Shown here in pieces: positions 5,678 to 6,838 of a DNA stretch of 6,838 bases. The number at the start of each line of letters is the position of its first letter. The first letter of the stretch is position 1. The notes under the pieces were generated by a model. That model saw nothing but the letters and a program-made list of their open reading frames with translations. It did not search any database and was not told the DNA's origin. The stretch lies in the NCBI GenBank assembly GCA_016342385.1, contig JAEINM010000223.1, forward strand, positions 1 to 6,838, given 5' to 3'. Origin of the DNA: Spirochaetaceae bacterium (GTDB lineage Bacteria; Spirochaetota; Spirochaetia; DSM-2461). Made by a program: the position numbers and the translations under genes.

Positions 5678-6838
5678 ATGATCAGGAAACGTATTTCCCT
5701 GTCTGCATTCTTCTTGTTAATAATAGGAAACGTATCTCTTTTTTCTCAGTCAATAGATATGAAAGCAGTAGAAGCAGAAGAGAATCTGAGATGGGGAGTC
5801 ATAGCCTATAATAATGGTTATTATAATAAATCCGTTCAATCTCTGGAAAAATCTTTAGCTTTGAAGCCGGAAAATTCGCGGATTCTCATGTGGTTGGGGC
5901 GTAGTTATTACATGTCTGGAATGGAAGATGCCGCCCTGGCGGAATGGGATAAAATAATTAATTCCGAGAAGGCAGGATCCTCTCTTATAAATTTTTCCGA
6001 ATTGGTTAAATATCGGCAGCTTCTTTCTATCAGACCCGAATTTGAGGAAAAGTGGGTTATTCATATGGACATTGAGAATATGTCAGGCTCTTACGAACTC
6101 TTTCAGAGACCTACGGCGACTTCCTCTTCTCTTGATGGCTCAGGAAGTATATATGTTGTGTCTTTTGCCACAAATGAAGTTCTTCGATTCAATGCCAATG
6201 GAGCCTTAAAGTCTGTATTTGATGGTGGACTTGAGGGATATAACCATCCCTTTGATATATATCCCTTAAAAAACGGTAATTATCTCTTAAGTGAGTTTTC
6301 CGGAAATAATGTCTCTTTATGCAATTCTGAAGGACAGAGGATAGTAAAAATAGGGCAAAAAGGGATCTCTCCCGGGCAACTCCTGGGGCCACAGTTTCTC
6401 GCGTCGGATAATTCTAATTATTTTTATGTAACCGATGCTGGAAACCGGAAAGTCGTAAAATATGATTTTGAAGGAAATTTTATTCTGGAAATGGGTAGGA
6501 GAACTCCAGATTACGACGGATTATCCGGGCCCGCTGGAATAGCGCTTTTACATAATGAACTCTATGTGGTTGATTCTATTAAGAAAGCAATTGATGTTTT
6601 TGATGAAAGCGGCAATTATCTACGGACACAGATTGAAGGGAAATTGGAGATGCCTGAAGGATTGAGTGTCTATAAGGATGATCTGCTCATAGCTGACGGT
6701 GCTCTTGTAAGAAGATATAATCCCGCTATGGATCTCCTGACTGTTTTTGCTGATAGAAGAGGAAACAGTTCAAGAGCAATCAACATTGATTTTGATGAAA
6801 ACGGAAATCTTCTCATAGCTGATTATGATACCAATAGA
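5678..6838 (+). CDS. Exported TPR plus NHL beta-propeller protein, 3' end outside window
   Basis: The frame is open for 387 codons to the window edge, so the protein is incomplete at its C-terminus. Residues 1-24 form a signal peptide: MIRKR, a hydrophobic stretch (AFFLLIIG), then SLFSQS as a likely signal peptidase I site. No lipobox cysteine is present. Two TPR units follow (about 36-65 and 68-97). From about residue 145 repeated blades of an NHL/six-bladed propeller appear, with starts near 145, 189, 235, 282, 325 and 366. They show patterns such as GPQFLA, FYVTDAGNRKVVKYD, GPAGIA, LYVVDS and LLIADYDTNR. Such propellers usually bind proteins or glycans and are seldom catalytic, so a periplasmic or envelope binding role is inferred. 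The start is fixed by an in-frame TAA just before the ATG. The Shine-Dalgarno is probably AGGGGA at 5661-5666. It follows the TPR gene by 15 nt and is the last visible operon member. Confidence 0.88.
   Translation, partial: MIRKRISLSAFFLLIIGNVSLFSQSIDMKAVEAEENLRWGVIAYNNGYYNKSVQSLEKSLALKPENSRILMWLGRSYYMSGMEDAALAEWDKIINSEKAGSSLINFSELVKYRQLLSIRPEFEEKWVIHMDIENMSGSYELFQRPTATSSSLDGSGSIYVVSFATNEVLRFNANGALKSVFDGGLEGYNHPFDIYPLKNGNYLLSEFSGNNVSLCNSEGQRIVKIGQKGISPGQLLGPQFLASDNSNYFYVTDAGNRKVVKYDFEGNFILEMGRRTPDYDGLSGPAGIALLHNELYVVDSIKKAIDVFDESGNYLRTQIEGKLEMPEGLSVYKDDLLIADGALVRRYNPAMDLLTVFADRRGNSSRAINIDFDENGNLLIADYDTNR

Noticed and set aside
5855..6392. Minus-strand frames of 67-69 codons opposite the NHL gene
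   Set aside because: They are short and without family features, and the + strand frame continues unbroken through them with a signal peptide, TPRs and propeller blades.

Overview
The window is ordinary, densely packed bacterial chromosome with every gene on the + strand. It is AT-rich by eye (about 40% GC). There are no RNA genes, insertion sequences, CRISPR arrays or phage genes, and no gene-free stretch reaches 300 bases. The longest gaps are 671-816 and 2921-3081, and both look like regulatory DNA. The best guess for the host is a spirochaete (Spirochaetales-like). This rests on a bactofilin next to a stand-alone CinA C-terminal domain, a Rho with a very long charged N-terminal extension, and an exported TPR/NHL-propeller protein. 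That assignment is inference; no marker in the window proves it.

Left block (1-670): the last 62 codons of a bactofilin, then a stand-alone CinA C-terminal domain (PncC, NMN deamidase) whose start codon lies inside the bactofilin stop region (8-nt overlap). Translational coupling is therefore likely.

Middle block (671-2967): a promoter with a perfect TTGACA, a 17-nt spacer and TATAGT, then rho (615 aa) and rpmE (zinc-type L31). Rho has an intact ATPase core that aligns with E. coli Rho without gaps (constant offset of 196 residues), preceded by about 197 disordered, alternately acidic and basic residues ending in an Asn/Arg-rich patch. The rho-rpmE order is common in bacteria. The junction holds a 15-codon reading frame that overlaps the rho stop and the rpmE start by one base each. 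The unit ends in a strong intrinsic terminator, possibly preceded by a weaker one.

Right block (2968-6838): a second transcription unit of a galactokinase-family protein, surE, a cytosolic six-TPR protein, and an exported TPR plus NHL beta-propeller protein that runs off the end. The gaps are 3, 1 and 15 nt, so it is very probably one operon. The galactokinase-like protein keeps the GHMP fold motifs but has Ser where the catalytic Asp should be, Lys for the catalytic Arg, and several changed sugar-contact residues. It may be a pseudokinase or a kinase of another substrate. This protein and its non-Leloir operon are the most interesting points in the window. No clearly new defence or mobile system is visible.
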